DNA of 64,000 bases from Stanieria cyanosphaera PCC 7437 (GTDB lineage: Bacteria; Cyanobacteriota; Cyanobacteriia; Cyanobacteriales; Xenococcaceae), in the NCBI RefSeq assembly GCF_000317575.1, contig NC_019748.1, positions 4,422,501 to 4,486,500 of the forward strand. Direction: 5' to 3'. Of the stretch, positions 9,268-17,883 are shown in pieces (within the stretch, counting starts at the first letter, position 1; each line of letters opens with the position of its first letter). The translations under genes and the position numbers were made by a program. The notes beneath the pieces were generated by a model that did no database searches, was not told where the DNA came from, and was given only the letters and a program-made list of their open reading frames with translations.

Positions 9268-9289
9268 AGGGCGAACCACTGTTCGCCCC
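9268..9289. repeat. dispersed palindrome, GGGCGAAC/GTTCGCCC type
   Basis: An inverted repeat with arms gggcgaac and gttcgccc around a 4-base loop, followed by ctacag. Similar GTAGGGGC-type hairpins occur at 15330-15359 and 39119-39143. These resemble the short intergenic palindromes common in cyanobacterial genomes. Confidence 0.5.
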
Positions 9290-9364
9290 TACAGAAAAAT
9301 TATCTGTTGTTTGTTTGTTTCAAATTGATGTTAGCTTTGCTTGCTTACCTCAACCTAATATTTT

Positions 9365-10801
9365 TTATGCTGAAGGTGATAATTCTCCAGATAAGCGATT
9401 AACAGTTTGTTTGACAAAGTTTTGTAAGAAAGCAGTACGTTGATTTTGTTGGAATACTTGTTGCAATTTATTGGTTAATTTTTCAAGATTGATACCATTT
9501 GTATCTTCTAAATTAATCTCTTGTTCTTGTAAGTATTCAATCACACTTAGTCCAGCAATGCGAGTTAAATAAGCAGCACTTACCCCCTGTACGGCACTAC
9601 CAGCAACATAAGTCCAGGCATTGGTTTTGAGTAGTCCAGCGATCGCATTTGTGGAGAGTTCAACTAATCCTAACTGCACCATCAATTTACCAAGAATACC
9701 AGCAGCGTTTTGTGCTTGAGACAAAGAAAATTTTTGTTGATAAATACCACTTAAATCTACCAACATCTGAGTGTTGACTGCTGCTGTAGCTAATAAATCT
9801 AATGCTGCTACGGGATTAGCAAAAGCTGTCGCTGCTGCAATCCATTGATATTGTTCAATTATTGGTAAAGAGCGATCGCGTCTGATTTGGTTTAAAATTT
9901 CTTTAGCTTGTTGTTTGAGTTGAATTGCTTCTCGCCAAGTAGTACTAGCAATTAATTGTTCTTTTTCTTCATTTAGTATGGTAGTTAAACGATCCACTAA
10001 ATCATTAATTTCTGGTGGTTGTGTTTCTAACCATTCTTTAGTTGAACCGTCTTCTTGTTGTTGACGTACTTTAATTGGATTAGGTACAGCAGCGATCGCA
10101 AAAAGATCTGTTGAAGGAATAATTTTTGCTACTCTTTGTTGTATTTGTTGCTGAATATAAATTCTTTCTTCTAAAGCATACTGGTCTTGCTTATTAAAAA
10201 CTAATAAAACTCGCTGCCGAGATTTGACTAACTGTTGCAAAATTTGCCATTGAGATTCAGTTAAATCACTAGCAACTACAAAGAAAACTAGATCTGCAGC
10301 TAAAGCAATTTCTCTAACTTCTTCTTCCAATAACTCTGCATCTGATAATAAAGCTTTAGTTTCTACCCAATCAATTTTCTGCTCGTTTGCTTGATTTTCT
10401 AAAATCTGTTTGAGACTTGTTTTACCTACATTTTTGCTTCCAGTAACGACAAATTGCAATTCTTGCCGTTTTAAATGCTCAGGTAATTGATTTATTTTTT
10501 GTTTCAGATTAACAATATCTAATGTAGGAGCTTCTGTTTCAATAGAACTAACAATTTGATTAACTTCTGCCAAAGCTTTTTCAATATCTTCGGGTTGAAG
10601 AGGTTGTAAAAGTAACTCTGATATTTGTTGATCAGATTGATTTTGTTTATACCACCAAAAACCACCACCAAGAGCTATTGTTCCTAAAGTTGCCCATTCC
10701 CCAATCTCTGCCAATGAATGATGCAAACTATTCCATAACCATAAAGCAAAAGTTAAACCTACTCCTGCTACTAAAATAGGCTTGCGTATTTCCACTGTCA
10801 T
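9365..10801 (-). CDS. membrane-associated GTPase with DUF697-like C-terminus
   Basis: A 478-residue protein. Two hydrophobic segments at about 9-22 and 37-51 anchor it. A G-domain follows with a P-loop GSKNVGKTS (121-129) and an NKQD motif (G4). The C-terminal region, rich in small residues with hydrophobic helices, matches the DUF697 domain of YcjF-like membrane proteins. I chose the ATG at 10801 because cagagggaat gives a ribosome-binding site seven bases upstream; an in-frame start at 10852 would add 17 unlikely residues. It probably works at the inner or thylakoid membrane; its substrate process is unknown. Confidence 0.8.
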   Translation of the reverse strand: MTVEIRKPILVAGVGLTFALWLWNSLHHSLAEIGEWATLGTIALGGGFWWYKQNQSDQQISELLLQPLQPEDIEKALAEVNQIVSSIETEAPTLDIVNLKQKINQLPEHLKRQELQFVVTGSKNVGKTSLKQILENQANEQKIDWVETKALLSDAELLEEEVREIALAADLVFFVVASDLTESQWQILQQLVKSRQRVLLVFNKQDQYALEERIYIQQQIQQRVAKIIPSTDLFAIAAVPNPIKVRQQQEDGSTKEWLETQPPEINDLVDRLTTILNEEKEQLIASTTWREAIQLKQQAKEILNQIRRDRSLPIIEQYQWIAAATAFANPVAALDLLATAAVNTQMLVDLSGIYQQKFSLSQAQNAAGILGKLMVQLGLVELSTNAIAGLLKTNAWTYVAGSAVQGVSAAYLTRIAGLSVIEYLQEQEINLEDTNGINLEKLTNKLQQVFQQNQRTAFLQNFVKQTVNRLSGELSPSA

Positions 10802-10944
10802 TTTCCATTCCCTCTGTAAAAGATTACCCAGACCGCTACCAGCTTGGCACAATTACCTTGTCTATGGTAGATTCAAAAAATTTTCCCTCTAAAAAAAGAT
10901 CCTACACTTTTCTCAAATGTAGGAGCTAAATAATTTTTTTTTAA

Positions 10945-11018
<74 letters not shown>

Positions 11019-11751
11019 TCGCCTTATCGAGTATAACAAATACTCTAAAAAATAACAAACTTTTTTTTCTCGAAATTTACGTCTAGGACAAAAATGCTAT
11101 TCGTTTGGCATTTGGAATTTGAAAAATCATACCAAATGCGATTGACAAATATACTAAAACTCTTAAACCTTATTAACTCCTGCCTTCTGCCTTCATCTAG
11201 CTACATCCTTTACATTTAATTTCAGTAATTTCTCTACTTATCTTGTCTAATAATTATCAACAAAAGGTGATCATCATTAATTTAACGTAAGTATTTATCT
11301 CGTCCTTATTAAAAATAAAAATAAAGCTTATAAAAATTAAAAATTAAGCAAGAGTAACTTGAGCGTTAATACTGAATCTATTTTGATATGTTAAAATCAG
11401 TATAAAAGTAGATTTTTCAGTTAGTTTTGATAAAAATTAGTTTTAGTTTCAAGTAAAAAATGAGGAAAGCAAGCTAACTTCTTGGTTATTATTACGGAAG
11501 TAATCTTACTATAATTTTTTTTTCTTTTCCCTAAGCTTCAAGATTTTTTATTACAACTAACAATAAGTAACTTTGATCAATCAGATTTGAACAGGCTTTA
11601 AACCCTTTAAATAAATAAGAATCAAGAGGACTACTTTTTTGTAAAAAAGTTCCCTAAAATTTTTTTTTATTTGAAGTAATTTCTATCAAATTTTTTACTT
11701 TTTACTCTTAATCTTAGAAAACCAAAAGAAGAAATCTTGACAGTAAATACT
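11019..11751. other. long AT-rich intergenic region
   Basis: More than 700 bases between the tRNA and the lipoprotein gene, both of which have their 5' ends on this side. It is dominated by A/T tracts; no ORF or RNA family is recognisable. The long distance to the lipoprotein start leaves room for a long 5' leader or a small RNA, which I cannot demonstrate. Confidence 0.5.
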
Positions 11752-12042
11752 ATGAAACTTCAATTAAAAGCTCTCTCTGTAATCTTAGGTTTGACAGCAT
11801 TATTAGGTGCTTGTAGTTCTGTTAATAGCAGTACTCCTTCTACCACAACTCCTGAAGATTCTGTTCAACTTGAATCTACTGAAACTGAAACTCCTGAAGG
11901 AACTGTAGTTGAACCTGCTGCCGAAGTTGAAACCCCCGAAGAAACTGCTACCGAAGGAACTGTAATTGAACCTGCTGCTGAAGTTGAAACCCCCGAAGAA
12001 ACTGCTGAACAAATGACACCAGAAACAGAACCCGCCCAATAA
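11752..12042 (+). CDS. acidic repeat-containing lipoprotein
   Basis: A 96-residue secreted lipoprotein. The signal peptide MKLQLKALSVILGLTALLGAC ends in a lipobox (LGAC). The mature part is Thr/Glu/Pro-rich and built of two near-identical units, EGTVVEPAAEVETPEET and EGTVIEPAAEVETPEET, giving a strongly acidic, probably disordered tail. The ATG at 11752 is chosen over a TTG at 11737 because it starts directly at the signal peptide. A strong terminator follows at 12103-12133. Function unknown; such tails may act as spacers at the outer or plasma membrane. Confidence 0.75.
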   Translation: MKLQLKALSVILGLTALLGACSSVNSSTPSTTTPEDSVQLESTETETPEGTVVEPAAEVETPEETATEGTVIEPAAEVETPEETAEQMTPETEPAQ

Positions 12043-12102
12043 AAGACTGACACCACGAATAGACCATAGTGTCAGAAATTAATAGTTGATTTTTGTGTAT
12101 AG

Positions 12103-12133
12103 TCTCCCTAATTTAGGGAGATACTTTTTTTTT
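12103..12133 (+). terminator. rho-independent terminator
   Basis: A perfect 9-bp inverted repeat (tctccctaa / ttagggaga) separated by one base and followed by tac and a run of nine T. It ends the lipoprotein transcript and lies before the convergent MBL-fold gene. Confidence 0.9.
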
Positions 12134-12208
12134 AGCAAATATTGAACGGCTTAGAACAGAAATTTTGTTTTGATTTCATTACATTTTGTTAAATTACATT
12201 GCACTAAT

Positions 12209-12994
12209 TTAGTTATTTACAATCGGTTGTCGTCGATTTAGTTTTAATTCTAAGGTTCTGCCTGATTGAGGATTAATTGCTTGAGTTGAAAGATTCTTTT
12301 CTTCTAGTAGAGATTGAAACTTTTCTACGCTTCCTTCTTCATCAATCAAGGATATTAACAAACCTTCAAAACTAACATCTCCACCTGCTGCTGTAGATAA
12401 AATATATTGAGGTTGCAACCACTGACAAGCTTTTAAAGCAGACTCTTGCCCTTTTATTACCGCACCTACTAAAGGAAGTTTTAAACTAATAATTGGGGTG
12501 ATAATTACGTCAATTGATGCTAACTCTTGGAGAGACTTAGAATGATATCCGTGAGGTTCGTAATAAATGCTTTGATGAGTTTCTAAGCCTTTAATAATAT
12601 AAGCATTCTCAACTAAAGTTGGACCAATTGGAGAACCAGGAAGAGCTTTAATTTCAATTCGATTTTCTAGATTAAAAGCTTCACCGTGAGTTAAGGTCGT
12701 AATTTGAGTGTAGCCTAATTCTTTAACGACTTTGGCAGCATTAGGAGAAGCTACCACAGGAATATTTCGATCTAATTGTTTTAGGGTAGGAGGATGCGCA
12801 TGATCTTCTAATCCTTGAGACAGAAGAATCAGATCGATATTTTCTGGAATAGGATAGGATTGATTTTTTTTTCCTTTAAATAACCAAGGAAGATTGCCAA
12901 AGACTAAATGATCTACTAACCAGGGGTCAAGTAAAATTCTTTTGTTTTCAAATTCTATCAGCCAAGAATTGCTATCAAAATAAGTTAAATACAT
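12209..12994 (-). CDS. MBL-fold metallo-hydrolase
   Basis: A 261-residue protein starting MYLTYFDSNSWLIEF. It has the strand-rich N-terminus of the metallo-beta-lactamase fold (RILLDPWL, about 17-24) and an SQGLEDHAHPPT segment that corresponds to the metal-site HxxxxDH region in degenerate form: the first histidine is replaced (SQGLEDH). A further His-containing motif (EPHGYH) occurs mid-protein. The UlaG-like subgroup is the nearest resemblance. An ATG at 13033 would add 13 residues not typical of the family, so I start at 12994. Substrate unknown; the altered metal motif may mean changed chemistry. Confidence 0.75.
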   Translation of the reverse strand: MYLTYFDSNSWLIEFENKRILLDPWLVDHLVFGNLPWLFKGKKNQSYPIPENIDLILLSQGLEDHAHPPTLKQLDRNIPVVASPNAAKVVKELGYTQITTLTHGEAFNLENRIEIKALPGSPIGPTLVENAYIIKGLETHQSIYYEPHGYHSKSLQELASIDVIITPIISLKLPLVGAVIKGQESALKACQWLQPQYILSTAAGGDVSFEGLLISLIDEEGSVEKFQSLLEEKNLSTQAINPQSGRTLELKLNRRQPIVNN

Positions 12995-13172
12995 ATTAAA
13001 GTTTTTAGTTAACTGCTTATCTATTGTAAACATTTGTGTTTTTGAGCAGGATCACTTTTAGATAGAGCAAAAAAATTATTTTGTAGTTAATTAAATATCA
13101 TCCCTAGTTTTTCCCGATCGCTTTTTACAATCAAGAACTAATGTGCTGATTGATCAAAACAGGAGCAAGATA

Positions 13173-13550
13173 GTGAGTAAATGTGTTCTAATTGTTGATG
13201 ATGAAGACGATGTTCGTGCTATTGCTAAACTAGGATTAGAAATGGCCGCAAATTGGACAGTACTTACCGCTAGTTCTGGTCAAGAAGGTTTGAATGTAGC
13301 TGCACAAAACCATCCTGACGTGATTCTTCTCGATTTAATGATGCCAGAGTGGGACGGTAGTTATACTCTTAAACAATTAAAGGAAAATCCAGATACTCAA
13401 AGTATTCCTGTAATTTTATTAACAGCCAAAGTTCAATCTCCTCTTCAAGAAAGTTTGGCTAATCTTGAGGTAGCAGCAGTTTTTACTAAACCTTTTCGTC
13501 CTTTGCAACTACCAGAACAAATTGAGCAGGTTTTAGCTAAAACAACCTAA
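13173..13550 (+). CDS. single-domain response regulator (CheY-like)
   Basis: A 125-residue receiver domain with no output domain. Acidic pocket residues D9-D10 (VDDEDD), the phospho-acceptor D54 (LLDLMMP), T84 (LLTAK) and K106 (FTKPF) are all present, so it should be phosphorylatable. I start at the GTG at 13173, which follows aggagcaagata, a good ribosome-binding site, rather than at 13143. No histidine kinase is adjacent, so it is an orphan that may relay phosphate or act through protein contacts. Confidence 0.9.
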   Translation: MSKCVLIVDDEDDVRAIAKLGLEMAANWTVLTASSGQEGLNVAAQNHPDVILLDLMMPEWDGSYTLKQLKENPDTQSIPVILLTAKVQSPLQESLANLEVAAVFTKPFRPLQLPEQIEQVLAKTT

Positions 13551-13612
13551 AACTTACAATAATTTTCAATTAATTAAAATACAGTCAATTAGTTTTGTTC
13601 TTCTGTCTGATT

Positions 13613-14209
13613 TCAAACTAGATGCTTATCTATTAAAAGAGGAACTTGCTGTGGTTGGACTTTACTGTAATGAGTTTTATCTGGCATCATCACCAGATTT
13701 GGTCCTTTTTTACACTGTTTGAGACAACCAGTAGTTTTGATTTGAACTTGACTTGTTAAACCGCGATCGCGAAGGCTTTCTTCTAGCAACTCACAAACTG
13801 CTTTTCCTCCTCTATTCCAGCAGGTTGATTTTTTGCAGACTAATACTTTAGCTTTTGGTTTGGTAGATGAAGTGGTCTGTTCTTGTGCTTGATTTAAATA
13901 ACCAACTGCTAATTTAGATTGAATCAAGTTTTCTTGCTCTTGGCGATCTACTAAAGTAACTGCTTGAGCTTTGTATTTTACTTTTCCATTTTTCCAGCTT
14001 TGTTTATATTCTCCCTGAATTTGTACCTTACACCCTAACTGTAATATTTGGCTCAAGTTATTCCCGATTTGTTTAGATACTTTGATCCAATATTCACGGC
14101 GATCAGTAGCTATTTTAAGATATTTAATTCTATTGTCAGGTTTAATAATAATATCTACTAATTGTCCGACTAAATCAAACTCTGAAACTAAATATTCCGC
14201 TCTAGACAT
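13613..14209 (-). CDS. thioredoxin-like 2Fe-2S ferredoxin domain protein with N-terminal extension
   Basis: A 198-residue protein. The C-terminal part (about 120-198) is a thioredoxin-fold 2Fe-2S ferredoxin with ligands C125, C130, C162 and C166 (CKKSTC and GCLKQC). Residues 1-90 form a separate beta-rich domain (SEFDLVGQLVDI, LGCKVQIQGEY) resembling an OB-fold. The fusion suggests electron transfer or cluster sensing coupled to a binding domain; that is inference. The gene at 14230 lies 20 bases upstream on the same strand, implying an operon. Confidence 0.8.
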   Translation of the reverse strand: MSRAEYLVSEFDLVGQLVDIIIKPDNRIKYLKIATDRREYWIKVSKQIGNNLSQILQLGCKVQIQGEYKQSWKNGKVKYKAQAVTLVDRQEQENLIQSKLAVGYLNQAQEQTTSSTKPKAKVLVCKKSTCWNRGGKAVCELLEESLRDRGLTSQVQIKTTGCLKQCKKGPNLVMMPDKTHYSKVQPQQVPLLIDKHLV

Positions 14210-14229
14210 AGTAAGCTCCTAATTTAAAT

Positions 14230-14493
14230 TTAATTTTTTGGTTGATCGAATTTTATTTGCCAGCAATTTTCTAACCAGTGCATCAATTCGTAGCGAGATG
14301 CAGTAACTTGTCTAGCGACACTCCATAGTTGAATTGCTGTTTTAGTACTATTTATTTCTATTTGCAAAGGTTGATTAGAGCCACACTGACACTCAATTTC
14401 TAATGCTTGCAGTCGATGATATACTTGCCATCTCTCTGCCCACTTAACATTAACAACTTGCTGTGTTGCTAAATTCTGATGATTATTACCCAT
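14230..14493 (-). CDS. conserved hypothetical protein, small
   Basis: An 87-residue protein without membrane segments. It has a CxC pair (ECQCGSNQP) in the first half and a Trp-rich C-terminus (LMHWLENCWQIKF). It precedes the 2Fe-2S protein by 20 bases and is probably cotranscribed. I do not recognise a family with a known function; the length and the operon with the ferredoxin domain gene look conserved in cyanobacteria, which I could not check. Confidence 0.7.
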   Translation of the reverse strand: MGNNHQNLATQQVVNVKWAERWQVYHRLQALEIECQCGSNQPLQIEINSTKTAIQLWSVARQVTASRYELMHWLENCWQIKFDQPKN

Positions 14494-14742
14494 TTTAAAT
14501 ATTATTTAATTATGCTTATTGAGAATTAAACTCATTAAAATTCAACTTAAAAATAGTATAACCATTAAACGATAATAAATGTCAATAAACTGGAAAACAA
14601 ATTTTGAGTTAAAGACGAAAATTACTAATAAATAAGGTTCTTGATTACCTGATTTGATAATTCTTTTAGAATCTTCTTTGTGATTTTGTGTTAGGGTTTA
14701 AGTATTATCAATAAGCCTGCCTAAATGAAAGGAGAACACACT

Positions 14743-15294
14743 ATGGCTACTACTCAAGGTTTAGTAAGAGCTTTTGGCGAGGTAGGTAACAATCCAGTCA
14801 TGCTGGACAAAAGCGTAACTGAGCCGATTTGTGAAGGTTTAAATCTTGTTTTAGCTAGTTTTCAAACACTGTACCTACAATACCAAAAACATCATTTTGT
14901 AGTTGAAGGGGCTGAATTTTATTCTTTACACCAATTTTTTAACGAAAGCTACGATGATGTTCAAGAACACGTTCACGATCTAGCCGAAAGATTAAATGGA
15001 CTGGGAGGTGTTCCTGTAGCTAATTTAGCTAAACTAGCGGAGTTATGCTGTTTTGAACAAGAAGCTGATGGTATTTATCGTTGTCGAGAAATGGTAGAAC
15101 ACGATTTAGCAGCCGAACAAGAAATTATTCAATTAATTCGTCGTCAGGCAGCCCAAGCAGAAAGTTTAGGCGATCGCGCTACTCGCTATTTATACGAGAA
15201 AATTCTACTCAAAACCGAAGAAAGAGCCTACCATCTCGATCATTTCCTTGCTCCTGACAGTTTAACGTTAGGTTTTATCCAAACTTCAAATTAA
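14743..15294 (+). CDS. dpsA: Dps-type mini-ferritin (DpsA)
   Basis: A 183-residue ferritin-like protein that oxidises and stores iron, limiting Fenton chemistry. Ferroxidase positions in E. coli Dps numbering are H51, H63 and E82. Position 78, normally Asp, is His here ([10 protein letters not shown]). This matches the three-histidine site described for cyanobacterial DpsA of Thermosynechococcus, which binds zinc and uses O2 efficiently. Residue 67 is Asn instead of Asp. The ATG at 14743 follows aaaggag at the right distance; the in-frame ATG at 14725 would overlap this site. Monocistronic. Confidence 0.9.
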   Translation: MATTQGLVRAFGEVGNNPVMLDKSVTEPICEGLNLVLASFQTLYLQYQKHHFVVEGAEFYSLHQFFNESYDDVQEHVHDLAERLNGLGGVPVANLAKLAELCCFEQEADGIYRCREMVEHDLAAEQEIIQLIRRQAAQAESLGDRATRYLYEKILLKTEERAYHLDHFLAPDSLTLGFIQTSN

Positions 15295-15329
15295 ATAGAC
15301 TAAAACATCATTTACAAGCGATCTATTCT

Positions 15330-15359
15330 GTAGGGGCAATTATTGAATTACCCCTACAC
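15330..15359. repeat. palindrome TGTAGGGG/CCCCTACA
   Basis: An inverted repeat with perfect 8-base outer arms (tgtagggg / cccctaca), extended inward by caatta-like pairing. It lies 36 bases after the dpsA stop and may act as its terminator, though only a weak T-run follows. Confidence 0.55.
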
Positions 15360-15410
15360 AAAAATAATTTGTTGAAAATACAACGCTTTTTAGTGACCAG
15401 TTATCAGTTA

Positions 15411-15438
15411 TTAGAGACGCGACATGTCGCGTCTCTAC
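15411..15438. repeat. dispersed palindrome, GAGACG/CGTCTC family
   Basis: Inverted repeat ttagagacgcgac / gtcgcgtctctac, one member of the family listed at 4722. It is followed by acc agttacc-type sequence that recurs next to other copies. Confidence 0.65.
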
Positions 15439-15522
15439 ACCAGTTACCTTCTGTCTTCTACTGTTTACTTTGATTATTCGCGACCGCGGATGCGCCTCGC
15501 TCGTGGACAAAATCGCGCTTTT

Positions 15523-15568
15523 GTACAGACGCTTCATGTTCCCGAAGGGTGCGAAGCAACGTCTCTAC
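15523..15568. repeat. 46-base dispersed repeat, copy 1
   Basis: Starts gtacagacgcttcatg and ends gcaacgtctctac, with an inner gttcccgaagggtgcgaa stem. The reverse complement of 54564-54609 matches it with a single difference over 46 bases, although the two lie about 39 kb apart. Confidence 0.8.
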
Positions 15569-15572
15569 TTTT

Positions 15573-15600
15573 GTACAGACGTAACATGTTACGTCTCTAC
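15573..15600. repeat. dispersed palindrome, GTACAGACG/CGTCTCTAC family
   Basis: Nearly perfect inverted repeat gtacagacgtaaca / tgttacgtctctac, only four bases after the 46-base copy. The outer arms differ at one base pair, as in other members. Confidence 0.7.
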
Positions 15601-15741
15601 TTTTTACTTCTGCCTCCTGCCTCTTGCTTTTTACCCATCAACCATCAACAAACGAAATGAACTGTATTTCATTTAATTAACAAACGCTATATTGTTTAAT
15701 TTATTTTAATCTGGCTCGCATTATTGACATAAACTAAAAAA

Positions 15742-17658
15742 CTATTTCATTAACTTTTGATAACGTCCTAAAGCCAGAAGAGGAAAATATTGCTGATAAA
15801 GATGGTATTTTAGATAAAAATGACAGGGAAAACCAGTACCAGTAAATTCTGCTTCGTACCAAGTTCCATCATTATTTTGAGTAGCAAGTAAGTAATTAAT
15901 TCCTGTTTCTATCGCTGATTGAGCATTAAAACCTGTGGCTTGATAAGCTGCTAATAAACCGATTAATGCCCAGGCTGTTTGGGAAGCGGTACTAACTCCT
16001 TTGCCTTTTAAGGTTTGATCGTGATAACTACGACAACTTTCTCCCCAACCTCCATCAGGATTTTGACAACTAACTAGCCAAGTTGCACCCCGATCAATTT
16101 CAGTTTGATAATCTTTAGGTGCAATTACAGCCAAAGCAGACAATGCCCCACTTGTACCATAAATATAATTTACTCCCCAACGACCAAACCAACTGCCATC
16201 GTTTTCTTGTTCGCTAATTAAATAAGCAATAGCGCGATTAACTTGGTCTGCTTTCATGGCAAGATGATACTGTCCTAACATTTCCAATACCCTAGCGGTT
16301 ACATCGGCAGTATTCGGATCTATCATGGCTTTTAGATCACCATAAGGAATGAGATTGATCCAATCTTGATCATTATCAATGTCAAAAGCAGCCCAACCAC
16401 CAGCCCGACATTGCATAGTTGCCATCCAGTTCACACCACGAGCGATCGCACTTTGTTTTTGAGCTTCGTTTGGTAGTTGAACTTCTGCCAATCCCATTAC
16501 TACGACAGCAGAATCATCTAAATCGGGATAAAAACGATTATCAAATTCAAATGCCCAACCGCCAGGCTTTCCTTGTTTGTTTTTGACTGCCCAATCCCCA
16601 TAATCAAGAATTTGTTTATCTAATAACCATTGTCCACCCCTAACTAAAGTCTGATGATTTGGTGGTAAACCAGATTCAACTAAAGCTCGTAAACACCAAG
16701 CCGTATCCCAAACAGGGGAAACACAGGGTTGAACCCGATAAGAATCTTCAGTTTCAATGGCAAAGTTATCAATTGCTGCTAATCCTCTTTGAATAATCGG
16801 ATCATCTACTTCATAATCTAGAGTGCGTAAAGCCAAAAGAGAATTAAGCATAGCAGGAATAATGCCACCCCAATCTCCTGTAGCTTCTTGTCTTTCTAAC
16901 ACCCATTTTTCCGCAGCTTTTAATCCTTCTTCTCGAAAAGGAACTAGATTGAAATTTTCTGCTAGTTTACAAGCATCATCTAACCATAAAAAAACATCTG
17001 TCCAATCGTTGTTACGAGGTAATTCGTAGCGACAATTATTAACTCCCTCTGCATACAATTCATCTAAATTGATCGTTATCTTAGTCACAAAAATAGGCTT
17101 GCGATCAAAAACAATCAATAAAGGTACTGTACTTCCCCTCGCCCAACTAGACATTTCATAAATAGTGAAGGGAAAATGCTCGGGTAACAGCATGATCCAA
17201 GGTGGAATCGAAGGAAGCCCCCGCCAGTCATAACAACCAATCAACGCTAGATGTAGTTTGGTAAAAATGCGAGTTTTACTAATGCCACCACGTTGCAGAA
17301 TAAATTGTTTAGCTTTAATCAAGGCTGGATCTTGGGCAGCAACTCCCAATAATCGTAACGCCATGTAAGCTTCTACCGAAGTACTTAACTCTCCGCCATC
17401 ACCGTAATAGAGTTCCCAACCACCATGTTCTCTTTGTTGCGATCGCAAATAAGTTTCCGCTTTCTGTAGTGCTTGTGATCTAGTTTGATCAGTTCCCCAA
17501 ATTTTGTGTAGTAAAATGACTTCGGCGGTAATCGTTACATTTGATTCTAATTCCGCCCACCAATAACCATCAGGATTTTGAATCGATAATAAATAATCTT
17601 GACTTTTCGCGATCGCAAATTGAAGTTGATCTTGAGTTACTAGATCTTGAGTTTGCAT
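15742..17658 (-). CDS. shc: squalene-hopene cyclase
   Basis: A 638-residue terpene cyclase that folds squalene into hopene, a membrane-ordering hopanoid. The protonating DXDD motif is present as D379-L-D381-D382. Several QW-type repeats (QNPDGYWWAELE near 27-38, QENDGSW, QNPDGGW, QNNDGTW) mark the alpha-alpha barrels. Length fits the bacterial family (about 630-640). I start at the ATG at 17658 because gaaggaagctca gives a ribosome-binding site; the ATG at 17697 would add 13 residues. It would be a monotopic membrane enzyme. No other hopanoid gene is nearby. Confidence 0.95.
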   Translation of the reverse strand: MQTQDLVTQDQLQFAIAKSQDYLLSIQNPDGYWWAELESNVTITAEVILLHKIWGTDQTRSQALQKAETYLRSQQREHGGWELYYGDGGELSTSVEAYMALRLLGVAAQDPALIKAKQFILQRGGISKTRIFTKLHLALIGCYDWRGLPSIPPWIMLLPEHFPFTIYEMSSWARGSTVPLLIVFDRKPIFVTKITINLDELYAEGVNNCRYELPRNNDWTDVFLWLDDACKLAENFNLVPFREEGLKAAEKWVLERQEATGDWGGIIPAMLNSLLALRTLDYEVDDPIIQRGLAAIDNFAIETEDSYRVQPCVSPVWDTAWCLRALVESGLPPNHQTLVRGGQWLLDKQILDYGDWAVKNKQGKPGGWAFEFDNRFYPDLDDSAVVVMGLAEVQLPNEAQKQSAIARGVNWMATMQCRAGGWAAFDIDNDQDWINLIPYGDLKAMIDPNTADVTARVLEMLGQYHLAMKADQVNRAIAYLISEQENDGSWFGRWGVNYIYGTSGALSALAVIAPKDYQTEIDRGATWLVSCQNPDGGWGESCRSYHDQTLKGKGVSTASQTAWALIGLLAAYQATGFNAQSAIETGINYLLATQNNDGTWYEAEFTGTGFPCHFYLKYHLYQQYFPLLALGRYQKLMK

Positions 17659-17883
17659 TGAGCTTCCTTCTACTCTGACATCAATAACCTCTAGCAAGTT
17701 ATCACAAAAAATTGTTTATAGCAGTTCTCACGCTCTATGAGATACATACGTTCGATACTGATTGAGCGTTGATAGTTCATCCACAGCTTTTACGCCGAAG
17801 CGCTTTTTACTTCCTGATGAAAAGCCACATCTACTCAAACAATTGAGCCAACGTGGCGATCGCTATAACTTGATTCTTCGTTG

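Larger units (their letters stand above)
15295..15741. other. repeat-rich intergenic region
   Basis: About 450 bases with several palindromic repeats (15330-15359, 15411-15438, 15523-15568, 15573-15600) and pieces such as ttatcagttatt and cttctgcctcctgcctcttgc. Short ORFs here arise from repeats and are not genes. It lies between the 3' ends of dpsA and the hopene cyclase gene. Confidence 0.7.

Noticed and set aside
11803-12056. Two minus-strand ORFs opposite the acidic lipoprotein
   Set aside because: They mirror the low-complexity Glu/Thr/Pro repeats of the plus-strand gene, which has a signal peptide and terminator of its own.
15340-15676. Several overlapping short ORFs downstream of dpsA
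   Set aside because: They consist of palindromic repeat sequence and simple phrases; no protein-like pattern.
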